The notes beneath the pieces are model-generated. The model was not told where the DNA came from and ran no database searches. It saw only the letters and a program-made list of their open reading frames with translations. Source: Colius striatus (Eukaryota; Chordata; Aves; Coliiformes; Coliidae). From it: DNA of 64,000 nt. The position numbers and the translations under genes were made by a program. Positions 21,276-33,200 of this stretch are shown here, piece after piece. Numbering within the stretch: the stretch's first letter is position 1; every line of letters begins with the position of its first letter. The stretch is taken from NCBI RefSeq assembly GCF_028858725.1, contig NC_084766.1, positions 24,468,501 to 24,532,500 on the forward strand, written 5' to 3'.

Positions 21276-24200
21276 ATGTCAGTGGGCTGTGCATGCCCTG
21301 GTGAGTGCCGCGGCGGCGGGGTGCGGGCCGGGGCGTGGGGCTGGGGTCCCCGCGGCACAGGGGCTGGCGGTGGGGCGGGGGACGCAATGGCATTGGTGCT
21401 GATATCTGACTATGGGGCTGCGGTCCCCCACGGCAGTGAGGTCTGGTTACGGGACAGGGTCTCCGAAGCGTGGGGATTGGGGTCTGGTTACGGGGCTGGG
21501 ATCCCCACCGCATTGATCCCGGTGTCTGGTTGTGGGGCTGAGTGCTCACGGCGTTGGTGCTGGGGGCTGGCTGTGGGCGCTGAGACGCTATGGCACGCCG
21601 GCCGAATCTAGCCATGGTGCCAGGGTCCCCGTGGCATGGCTGCCAGGAACCAACTGTGAGGCTGTGGGTTGGCTATGGGGCTGGATGCCCAGGGTATGGC
21701 TGCTGGGAGACAGCTACAAGGCGAAGGACCCTTCAGTGTGAGTACTGTGGTTTGGCCGTGGGGATGGGGTCTTTGTGGCACTGGTGCTGCAGTCCAGCTA
21801 TGGAGCAAGGGTCAACAAGGTGCAGAGACTGGGGTTCCTGCGCTATGGCATGACCTTTGGGCCCAGCCGTGGGGATGGGGTCCCCACTGTATGGCTGTTC
21901 TAGTCCAGCTGTAGGACTGGAGTCCCCAGGGCAAGAGTGCTGGGGTCTGGTCATGGGGCTGGAACCTCACAGCATGAGTGCTGGTTTCCCCATCGCATGG
22001 ATACTGAGGTCTGTTGATACGGTTGGCACCTAACAAGTGTGAACGCTGGGGCCCCACATTGTGGGTGCCAGTGACAACTTTGGGGTTAAGAACCCCTGGA
22101 CAGGGCTCTGCAGAGGTGTTGGGCAGGCATGCAGAGGTGGCACTGCCATGGGGGATCCCAAAGCAACCTCCCTGGCTGCTGGAGCAGTAGCTCTGTGGGG
22201 TCTCCCTGCTCCCCACGTGGGTGTGGGGCATAGGATCCCTGGAGGGACTTGGCTATGGTGCTGGTGGCAGCTGGGTGCCCGCCCAGCACAGCCATTGTGG
22301 GATGTCTACTGAGGGGCTCCTTCCCTGCCCTGCCCCCCCCGGGCTGGCAGGGCTGCCAGAGGTACCCTGAGGGGTGTGATGAGTTGATGAGGTCTTGGCG
22401 TGTGGCAGGGCAGTGATGCTCAGCTGGATGCCTGGGGTCTGGGGCAGCCAGCCTGGCTCATCACCTGCTGCTGTGTGCAAGATGTTGTTATGCCGGGCAC
22501 AAGACAGGGCAGGAGTCCCCGAGGGCTGCCAGAGCCTCCTCTGGCACCAGGTCCCGTTGGTGCTGGGTGGTGAAAGGGGAGAGCCTTGCCCAGAGGCCCT
22601 GGGGACAGCACTTAGAGTCGCTGTGGTTGGACAGCGGGGATGCTTCTCAGCCCAGCTCCCATGACAGCTTTCCAATGCCCCAGCCTCCCGTTGGGCCAGG
22701 ACTCACATGCTGGGGGGCTGCGGGGGGCAACGGGACCCCGTGACAAGCACACGGTCCCCATGTGTCCCCTGCAGCTGCTTCTGCGGAGAGGTTTGCAGCT
22801 GTATCCCCGGGGAGAGGAGGGTGCCCCTGTGCACCGGCCTCCCGCCCCTGCGCCTCTCCGCCGTGTTTCCATGAAGGCAGGCGGCCCCTTCCCCCATCCT
22901 CCTCCTCCATCTCCCACTGGAAGCTGCCAGAGCGCTGCTTCCTCAAGCAGAAAGTCACGTGAACCTCCCTGCGAGCCAGGCCGAGCAGCCTCAGCACCCG
23001 CCCCGGCAAGCACCCCGCGCCCGGGGGCTCGACACCCGCCCCCGACACCCCCCTCGGCCTTGGCGGGGGTCCCGCCGTGGCGGGGGCCCAGGCAGCACGG
23101 CGGCTAACGGCGAGGCCCGGCCGCGTCCCCCGGGAGCTGGCCCCGTGCCACCGGGAATGTCATCGCCATGTTGGTGGGCGCACGGAGTGGAGCGGGGTGT
23201 CCCCCCCCCCAGCGCGGCGGTGAGGACGCTGCGTGTCGGCGGGAGCACCCCTGCAGATGGCTCCGTGTGAGGATGTGCGTGTCCTCCCTCCCTGCTGCCG
23301 CCGCTGCCCGCTCCCCCGCGGCACGGCGGGGAGGACAGGACGCGGCTGCGGGTGCCCCCTGCCTCTCCCCCCGCCGCCTCCCCGCTGGGGCTGGGTGGCA
23401 CATCCACAGCCTGCGCCCCCCTCCCCCTTCCCCTCCCGGACTGTTTATCGGAATATAGAAAAAACAAGCTCTGCCGCTGGCCTCCCGCCAGCCAGAAACA
23501 TTTAATGAGCCGCTCTGCCCAGGCTGCTCTTTGAGGCTGCGTTAACTTGGAGGAGTTTCCTGCCTGGGAGCTGCCGTTGGGGGGGGGGCGGGGGGAGGGT
23601 CTTGGCTGTCCCTCTTTAAAACTGTGTCCGCCCAGGGGAGTGATGCGCTCTCCACCATTCCCGGGGGCATGTCCTGTCCCCCCGCAGCTCCTCTTGCACT
23701 TCCTCGGGGATGTTTCCCTGCTCCTTGCCCCACTCTCTGAGAGGTTTGCAGCATGCAAGGGGCTGTTCATCTGGGAACCTTGCTAATCTGCCATCCTTGT
23801 ACCTGAGGATGGTGAGGAGCTGCTGGGGTCGGCAGAGGGCGGGGGGAGCTTTGGCCCTCACCTCAGAAATGTAGATGTGAGCAGGGAGTGTGTGCCAGGC
23901 TCAGAGCAGAGCTGGCAGAGCCAGGGGTGGCAGCCGCCTGGCACTGGTGCTGCCGTCCGCGGGGCCACTTGGAGCAGCCCTTTGCACTGGGCAGTTCTTG
24001 GCATCGCAGCCAGGTCCTGGCTCCCGGGCACATCTCTCCCAGCATGCTCTGCACTTTCTTTTCAAATTATTTTATTATTGTCATTATTTACCCCCCGTAG
24101 CGATGGTGTTGGTGCAGAGAGGGGGAGGAGAGGAGCTCTGGCTCCACGGCAGGGAACCGATGTTGCCGAGGTCAGCACCTTCCCTGGGACACCTCACGGG

Positions 24201-27200
24201 GAGCCTGCCCTGGCAGGATGGAGGATTTCCCAACCCACCCACTTGGAGCGCAGGGATGGATGTTCCCAGCTGGGGAACAGCCTGTTACCGTTTCCCTCCC
24301 TTCTGCTGGGCTGGCACCGCGCGTCCCCCGCCGTCACGAGGCCGAGCTGTGCCACGTGCCTCCTGCGACAGATGCGCTGGGAGAGCAGGGAGCGGGCTGA
24401 GCATGGTGGTGGGGGGGGGCAGGCAACCCTGATGTGCTCAGGCTCTGGCTCTGAAACACGTCCCAGGGCTGCCTGGTGATCTGGGGTGCACCTGGCCATG
24501 CAGGGAGGAGGGAGCAGAGGGGATCCTGTGTTCTCATCTTGCACATCTGTGTGCTCTTGCCCGGGCTCTCTTCACGTTGCTGACAATGCTTGGATGGAAG
24601 ATGCCATTCACTCTGTCTCCTTCTATGTAGCAAAGCACCCACCTGGTAGATGCCCCATGCGCCACATTGCCAGCCCACACCTGGCACGTTCTGGCCAAGT
24701 CAGGATGAGTTTGTGGCTACCTAGTGCTCAGGAGGTTGTTCCTCAGGGTTTTGGGCACTGGCCTGAGGCTGTACACCTCACAGCACTCTGTGGCACTAGT
24801 GCAAGCTCACCCTGCTGCTGGCTCGGCTTCACCCTGAGAAACGGGGATGGGTTGTTACTGTACTGGGGGGCTTAGCACTGCTTGTCTATGCCCAGCTCTG
24901 AGTTTACTCCAGAGATGATGGTGTCTGCTCAACACAAAGCTGTCCTGAAAGCTGCTCCCCTGGGGAGTGGGTGTGTGCTGGCCCCAGGGCAGGGAGGACT
25001 CTCTTTGGGCTGGGAGTGCTTGTGGCCAGCAATGCCCCCAGGCAAGGCAGGAATGGCAGCAGTACAGACTCTGCCCATCCCCTGTGTGTTCAGCTCACCC
25101 GATTTCATGCCACCCTCTCCTCCCCCGCTCTGCTGTGGGATTCCCCAGCCACATCCGTGCTGCTCGTACCCACGAGGCTGCCTGGCGTGCCACGCTTGTG
25201 TGCCCACGCACGAGGACGGCCGGGCCGTCCTGGGCCACGCCGCGCTGCCGCACAGCTCGTGAGGGCTCCCAGCTCTGTGTGCAGTGACACGGGTCTTGTA
25301 GGGCCACCGTTGTGGGTGGTGTGGGTGCACCCCTTCCTGACCTTGTGCCTGGGGAGCAGCGGGTGTCAGGGTGGCTGGGCCGAGTGCCCCCTTCCTGGGG
25401 CAATGGGAGGTGCAGACAGGATAGGGCTCGGTGACCGTTATCGGCCCTCCTGCAGGCTGAGGCTGTGGTTTCCTGCCAGTGCTGGGGCAGGGGGGAAGGA
25501 GAGTGCTGGGGTGCCTTGGGGGCTGCCAGGCCCCACCTGGAGCAAGGATGGTGGCAGCCATCTGTCCGGGATACCTGGCCCCCTGTCCTGCTGGCTGTGC
25601 TGGGCAGGGATGGGGTGATGCCAGTGGGTTTTTAGGAGGTTTGCTGCAGTGTGCTGATGGAAGTGTAGGAGCCTGGGCTGTACACCAGCATGGCGTGTCT
25701 CCTGTGGGCAGGAGGTATTGCTGGGCACCAGGAGGCATATGATACCCCCTCCCCTCTCCTCCGAGCTGTCAGACCAGACCCCACTGCTGCTTCACTCCCT
25801 TCCCTCCCAGGCAAGGCGCTGGTTGAGGCGAACGTTAGACCCGGGTGTAATCTCTCCTCCTCAGGCACTGGCCTGTGCCTGGCCCGTCCCCACCCTGCCA
25901 GTGGGGCAGCTGATAACGCCATGCCCACACCCCTCTGCGGCTGTTTTCATGGGGAGAGGACCCTGTACAGTGCAACTCCCGACCCCCCCGGGCAGGGTCT
26001 TGCTCTGCCCCTGGGTTTGCAGGACCCGCAGGCAGGTCCTGGAGGTACCATGGGCCAGGGTGATCATGGCTGCCCCTGGGACAGCCCTGCAGTGTCAGGA
26101 CGGCAGGCAGGAGCCCCAGCCCCCCTCCTGCACACTGAGGGGCTGGTGCTGGGAGCACAGCCAGATTTCTGCAGCACAGCCCAGGTGGAGCTGCCGCCTG
26201 AGCCAGGCTGGGACGGCGGCCATGCCCCGGGGATGGTGCTGGGCAAGGGCTGGCAGGGGGTCAGACTCTCATGGGACTTCATTCCTTCCCAGCTCTCGTG
26301 CCCTTCTATTCTGCAGCAGCTGATTGCACCAACCTTGTCTGCCCTGTGCATCCTCCTCTGACCAGGGTCCTGCTCAGCCTCCAGAGTTTTCCCCTGCCCA
26401 CTACTCACCCTCCCTCCCCTTCTGCAGGGCGGTGGGTAGGAACTCTTGCCTATCCCGGCTCCTGCCTCCCAGCATGCCACATTGAAGGCATGCAGCTCTG
26501 CCAGGCACAGGGCAAGCCTGGGCACTCTGACATGCCTGCACCGACCAGCCTGGGGTGAGCCCGGGGCAGCTGTGGGCAGGAGCAGGCAGGAGCAAGGCAA
26601 CAGGAGCTCTCTCCCCGCCAGGGACGGCAGCAGCATGGGGTCGGGAGCGTGGGTGCCACCTGGGTATGGGGGTACCAGGGTACCAAAAGTCCTTACAGAG
26701 GGGCATTTCCCTGCCAAGGCACAGGAGATGCCATCACGCTCCTTCCAGCTTGGCAGCCACTGCCGAACGCTCTGGGCAGCCACGGTGTGCCAAAGCACCG
26801 TGCCCGCCAAAGCACCCAGCCTGCGGCCAGCGCGTGTGCGGCAGGACGCTTAGGTCAGCGGCAGCACAGTGGCCCCCCAGGTGCTGTGGGGGCTGTCCCC
26901 ACACAGCAGGGACAGGGCTGGGTGTCTCCTGCCCATGGGAATGGGGCCTGGAGCCGTGGGAGCTGCCGTTCCCATGCCGCGGTGGCCATGTCCCTGCGTG
27001 GCTTAGCTGGTGGCGAGGAGGCGGCCGCTAACAGGAAGGACACGCATGTTAGCAACGAAAACACGGCAGCGAGAGGAAGCAGAAGCGATGCATTATTGAT
27101 GGAGCTATTTGATGCTGCTATATTCGGAGAGCTGCTTGGCAGCAGCACGCAGGGGGTGGCAGCGGGGTGGGCTCTGCCGATGGAGTCTTACCTGCTTCAA

Positions 27201-30200
27201 TTCAACCACGTGTGGCTGTGGCCCTGGGAGATGTCCCCTCTCTGCCTTCTGCTGCAGGGCATGTGACGTGTGGGTACCAAGAGGGCATGGCAGCCCCGTG
27301 CTTATCCCTGAGGGATGGGAATTTTTAGTAGGTGGCAGATACCAGAGGTCCTGCTGCAGCTCAGGAGCAGAGGGGAGGAGTGGAGGGGGAGCGGCAGGTT
27401 GAGGACCGGGCTGCACTTCCAGCTGGGGTGAGAGTCCCTGGAGCTGCGGGGCTGGGCGTTGAGGACTGTGCTCTGGTTTCCCTTTTAAGCAGCAGTACCT
27501 GTCCCTTGAAGGGGGTGAAGGTCTTCTGGGGGGACAGTGTGCAGAGGCAGAATGCTGGTGCTGTGCAGCCGTGCTGCATGTCACCATGGGATCCCAGGCC
27601 CAGCCAGGCTGTGGGGACCAGCCCTGGGCCTGGAAAGGGGCTATAAAACCAATCATTCTTGTAACATGAGAGTATCCACCTGGAGCCTCCGGAGGAGCCT
27701 TAAAGCCGGAGGCTCCGGCAGGCTGGCCTCGGGCTGCTGCCAGAGGGGCCAGGGCTCGCTGCTGCGAGTGGCCACACTGGGGCCAAACTCTGGCAGGACA
27801 CGTGTGCAATGTCTCAAGGACAGCAGGGGAACACTGCAGGGCATTTCTGTGGTGCTGATGCCATGGGGAAAAGCCCCTTGCCAGCAGGATCTGCCAAAGG
27901 CTGCTTGCAGACTGCGCCTTCCTCGTGGAGCCTGCAGCCAGCTGGGCAGCACTGCGGACATCCGCTGAGCCGGAGCGAGGCACACAGCGCGGATGGACAC
28001 CCTGTATGGACCCCGTGCATTTTTGAGTCCTGCATCTCCCTGTAATCCTTCTCTACCTCCTCTTGTTTTGGAGGATATGGGCGCAGATGCATGTACTTGA
28101 TTGCTGCTTATCCAGTGCTTACGTGCTCGGGTTGACTTCTGCATCCCCCCAGCTCAAGATGTGACCCTGAAACTTCCCACCCTACCCTGGCAGCCGGCTT
28201 TTCCCCCAGGCCCTGGGCGTTCCTCCTACCTCTGTGTGTCTGGAAGTGGTTTTGGTTTTGAAGGGTTAATCCCAGGAGCCCCCAGGATCAGCCGGGCATG
28301 ACTCACACTTTAGTTTCCAGCCTCCTCCAAGCCTCTCCCCAGGGGAGAGATGGAGCCTTACCTTCTGCAGTCAGAAAAAAAAGGGCTGCTCCTGCCCCAG
28401 GCCACTCCTTGATCTGGGTGTGCATAGCTTCAAGGGGGAGAGGAGCCCCTCCTTGAGAAACAGGGAAGCAAAACACATTTCTGTTTGAAAGGTGGTAGGA
28501 TTTGGGAGGGGTGGCTGTTGTATTCCTGAAAGGGGGGGCTCTGGGGCACGTGGCTGCAGGCTGCATCAGATGTGTGCCATGATGCCCTGGTCTTGCTGCT
28601 CTTTGGACAAGTCCAGGAGGTTTGGGAGTGCCAGGCCAGCCAGTCCCCCTGTGCAGGCTGTACTGTTTGCAGAGCCAGCAGGTTGTTATGGTTGTTATTT
28701 TTTATGTAAGTGTGCATTAGCATCCCTGCTCCCTGTGCCTGCCGGGCCCCCGGCCAGCCCTCAGTGTGAACGTGCCCTGCCTCTGCTGCCCCGCTCGCCT
28801 GGGGTCCCTCATGTGTGCTCTGCAGGCACAGCAAGCCCTGACCAGAGGGATCAGAGAGACCTGGGCATCCCCTGGCTGCTATGATCCCTATTGGGCTCTT
28901 CTTGTCTGCCTGTCCAGGATGCGCCCCTGTGCTCACTCCTGCTCCTGAGCTGCTGCCACTTCCCTTGCTGAAACCCACACTGCGTGTTGGAGCAGGGCTT
29001 TGGGGAATCCAGGCTGGTGCAGGGCCCTTGCTAAGGGGAGAGTGGAGGTTGGGATCCAAGGGAGGCCATGCCTCATCACAAAAACTCAGGGAGCTGGAGT
29101 CACCCTCCAGTCCCCCTGCGCTGCTGGTGCAAGCACATCATGAGGAGGGGTCTCCCCAAACCGCCATCGCTGCCACACACACTTCCCAGCTGCATCCCAG
29201 CCCTTCTGCTCTCCATCCAGCATCTATTTAATTATTAACTCGGCTATAACCATAAACAGCTGGGGCTGCTGCAGCCACGTGGACCAGTCCAGCACTGTCG
29301 TCAGAGCCGAGCAGGGACACGTGAGCGGTCCCGGAGGGCTGCTGAGCCCTGGGATAAATTGCTCGGGGAATGCTTGCTGTGGATGTGCCAGGCTGTGGGG
29401 CCTGAGGCCTGGTGAGGGCTCTTTATGTGCCCCTGGCCATGGCACCAGTGCCAGAAGTTGCTGGTACTGGGGCAAGAGCCCCCCTTTCTGCGGTATTTTG
29501 CAGTAATAGCACAGTGTTGAGCACTGATGGCTGGCTGTGCCTCACGCATCCTTCAGCCCTGGAGTGGGAACAGGGCTCGCGCAGGCTGTGTGTAATGGCC
29601 TGTCTTGAGCAGGAGGGTAGTGCCACTCTGTAACTGTCACAGGCGTTATGGCCAACGTGGTTTATTGGCCTAATCATGGTGAGTGGCACCTGACAGCCCC
29701 ATCTTACCTGGTGCCATGCAGATGCAAGCTGGCAGGGGGACCAGTGGCAGTGGAGCACTGGCAGCATCCCCTGTGCCCAGTTCCTTCTGTGCTGGCAGTG
29801 TGGGTGCCTCCAGCTGTGTGTGCAGAGCAGAGCAGGCTTTCACCTAGGGTTTTTTGGTTTACAGTGAGTTTTCCTGTTTATCTGGGGTTTATAAAGAGTT
29901 TTGTTCTGTTTATCCACGTGCCTCTGGGAAGCGCTGGTCGCTGCAGGGCAGCCTTCAAGGGGAGGGGGAAATGAAGCACGATGGTGTGGTGGGGGCCAGT
30001 GTGGGGATAGAGCCTTCCTTGCCTTGGCACAGGGGCACGGGGATGCTGCTGCAGAGCCGCATGTCGGGTTGAGGAGCAGGGGGCTGCCCTCAGTCCTTTG
30101 GGCTGGGGAGGTGCAAGGGCCCCCGAAATCCCGTGGCTGAAATACCCGCCACGCGTGGGCTGTCGGGAGGACAAGCGTGCTCGGTGGGACGCGACCGGTT

Positions 30201-33200
30201 GTGCCTGCGTTACCTCCCAGCTGCTGTTTTGGGGAGGGGACGAGGCGTGGGCCTGGCCGTGTGAGCGAGGAGGTGTGGGAAGGAAGGTGTGCGTGCCCCG
30301 GGCGCGGGCGCACACCCGGCCGCGGCTGTGCCGGGAGGCGTCTGGGGAGGCGTGCAAACGCATGCGGGCGCATCGGCGTGTGCGTGCCTGCGACAGCCCC
30401 GCGGCCCGAGCCCCGCTCTCCCACCCGCAGCCGGGGGCTCCTGGGAGAACGGGACAGCCAAGCTGGGCTGAGAGGTTCCGGCTCACGTCCCCGGTGCCCG
30501 TGGGCTCTCTGGCTGGGTTGGGAGCACAGGGTTGTGCGAGCCTGATTTGCCGGGGCAGGGAGCAGGAGCTCGCAGGGGGCAGGTGTGGGGCAAGGGAGGA
30601 ACGGAAAACCCGGCATTTCTTTTTCTAAGTGGAAATTTTCATGGTGGATTTTTTTTTCTTATAAAAACATGTTAATTTTCGTAGAAACTCCTAATTGGAA
30701 GAGGTTGGAGCTTTGTCAGGGAAAGCATCTGCTGGCAACCGCAGACCAGCGCGTTATGGTTTTGATGCCCCTTCCCAAACGAAACGTTTGGACCTTCATT
30801 TTGTTTCTCTCCCCTCCTCCCCTCGCCAGAAGCCGGGGGAAAGGGAAAGAACTTTCAGAAAGAAAAATCCGGTTAAAAAACCAAAAAACAACTTCAAAGA
30901 AAACCCCAAACCAGACTCGGGAACAGATCTATTTTTATTGAAACTTTCCCAGGGGGAGGAAACCTTTCCCTCGGCTGGTGCCGAGTTCCTATCCTCGGTG
31001 GGACGCGGCTCCCGCATCTCCCATCCCGGGGAGCGCTGGTACCGGAGGAGGGGGAGGGTGGGGGAAGGGCAGCTCTCCGGGGACCCCCCCCCCCTTTCCC
31101 GTCACCCCCGCTCCGTGCGCACCCGCGGCGGCTGCGGCGAGGGGCCGGGTGCTGCGTGCGGGGGGAGCGGTCTCCGCCGCCGCCGCCGCAGCCATTGTGG
31201 TCCCGGCCGCGGCGCAGACAAAGGAAGCGCCCCCGCCCCGCCCCGCGCCCCGCCCGCCCCGCCCCCGCGGCGGCCCCGCGCCCGCCCGCCGCCCGCCCGC
31301 CGCCCGCGCCGCCGCCGGACCCCCGCCCGCCGCCCGCGCCGTGAGTCACCCCGCCCCCCCGACACCCACGGCCTCCCCCCCACCCGCGGAAGTTTCCCGG
31401 TCCCGGCTTGCTCCCCCCCTCTCCCCCCCCCCCCCCAGCCCCCCGCTCCTTTCCCCGCTCGGTCGGCGGAGGAGGGGAGGGCCGGGGTCCCGCCCGCGCC
31501 GCCCTCCGCGCCTGCGAAGTTGTGCGCGGCCGCACCGCGCCGCCGCTCCCCGCCCGGCCCCCTGTACGGCCCGGCATCCCCGCTGCAGCCCCCCGCCTGC
31601 ACCCTCTGCCTCCCTCTGGCCGCCCGTCCCTTGTCCCCGCGCTCCGGCTCCGTCCCCGGCTCCCCTCTCCATCCCTTCCCAGCTTACCTCTCCAGCCCTC
31701 CCCGGCTCTCCTCTCCCTCCCCCACTCCCCTCTGCGTCCGTGGCCCCCCAGCTTATTCTCACCCCACCAACTCCCCTGCCTATTCACACCCCCCCGCATG
31801 ACTGTCCACCTGGCTCCCATCTCCATCCCTCTGGTCTGGGCTTTCAGAGAGGTACCCCAAGCCCCGCGGGGTGCTACTGGCAGTCCCCGTGTCCCGCTGT
31901 GCCCTGCTCCATCCTAGCCCGCAGCTCTCTTTGTTCTTCCCCGACCCCTTCCCCTGCCCAAGCCTCCTGACAGCTGCCCCGTGTCCTCCCGGTCCCCCCA
32001 CATGTGCTGTCATGGGGGCTGGCACCCACCTCCCCTCACTGCCTGCTGCAACTTTGTCCCTTCTCGCTGCTCAGAGGGTCCCATGGGTGCTTCAAAGGGG
32101 ATAAAATATCCAAGGAGTGCAAATGCAGGGGATCCGTGTACTTTCTGGCAGGAGCTGCCCCATGGGGGCTCACGTTTGGAGGGCCATGGGTGCAGGGGGC
32201 TCATCCTCCCTGGCAGACAAAGCACCGGCTTGGCCTGGGGCAGCGGGAGTGGGGCATAGGGCTGGGGGTGGGTGCAGCATCCTCAGGCTGGGGGAAACTC
32301 AGCACCGCAGCTCCAGCTGAAGAACCAGCGTGGATGACAGGGCTACAGAGGGCTGTCTCATCTGGAAGGAGGTGTTACCCCCAGGAGAGCGTGCTGTGGT
32401 GGGCTGCCCTGACCTCGGGTGGCTGGCTGGGCTGTGATCCCCAGCAGTTCACGCCAGCCCATGCACTCGGGGCGAGTGATGAGAGAAGCACCCCAGGGCT
32501 TCCTCAGCTGGAGCAGCTCCCGATCTCCTGGCCACAGCCCCAGCTGGCAGGGGCAAGGCATCGTGACATGGGGCTGGGGAGCAGCCACCAGCTTCTGCCA
32601 AGGCTGGTGCTGCTGCAGGAGCCCGAACAAGAGGTAGTGGCCGGTGTTGGGGTGAGGTGTGAGCAAAGGCGTCGGAGGCTGCGGGGTCCTGTGAGGAATT
32701 GCTTTCTGGGGCACAGAGTGATACACCTGTGCCACATCACATGCCCCTGGCTGCTTCCTTCTCACCCCGAGGGTCTGAGCCGGTGAGTCAGGAAGGTGGG
32801 AGCAAACACCCCTTCCTGGGGTCTTTCCAGTTCTTCCTGTGCATTTGAGAGCACCTTCTCTTGGCACTTTTTGCAGGGACGCCTCCACACTGCTGGTCAG
32901 GTAGGCACATCTGAATGTCCTCATTTGTAGCCTTGGGTTTGGGAGTGTTCTCGTTGTGGGAGAACAGTAGTTTTTCACTGAAGGAAAAGTGAATATGGTC
33001 ATTGCTTTCCTGATTTTGTAGAAATCCCAGGTCTGTGATCTGAGTGCGCCGTAATGACTGGACTGAGCAGAATGACACAGGTCGTGTTGCTTCAAAAAGG
33101 GAAAGATGGGACCTGAGGTGGGACAGGCTGGCGCTGGAAGGTTTGGTCACGCAGAGTTTTCCCTGTCATTTGGTGGGACTTTCGCTCACCCACATCAGGT

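Noticed and set aside
30894-31826. Several 300-codon frames over the internal CpG island
   Set aside because: They overlap on both strands in a tract of 80-90% GC; glycine/proline/arginine-only peptides indicate composition, not coding.
32358-33095. 245-codon - strand frame in LDB1 intron 1
   Set aside because: No domain, no splice partner and no protein-like composition; its length is compatible with chance in this composition.
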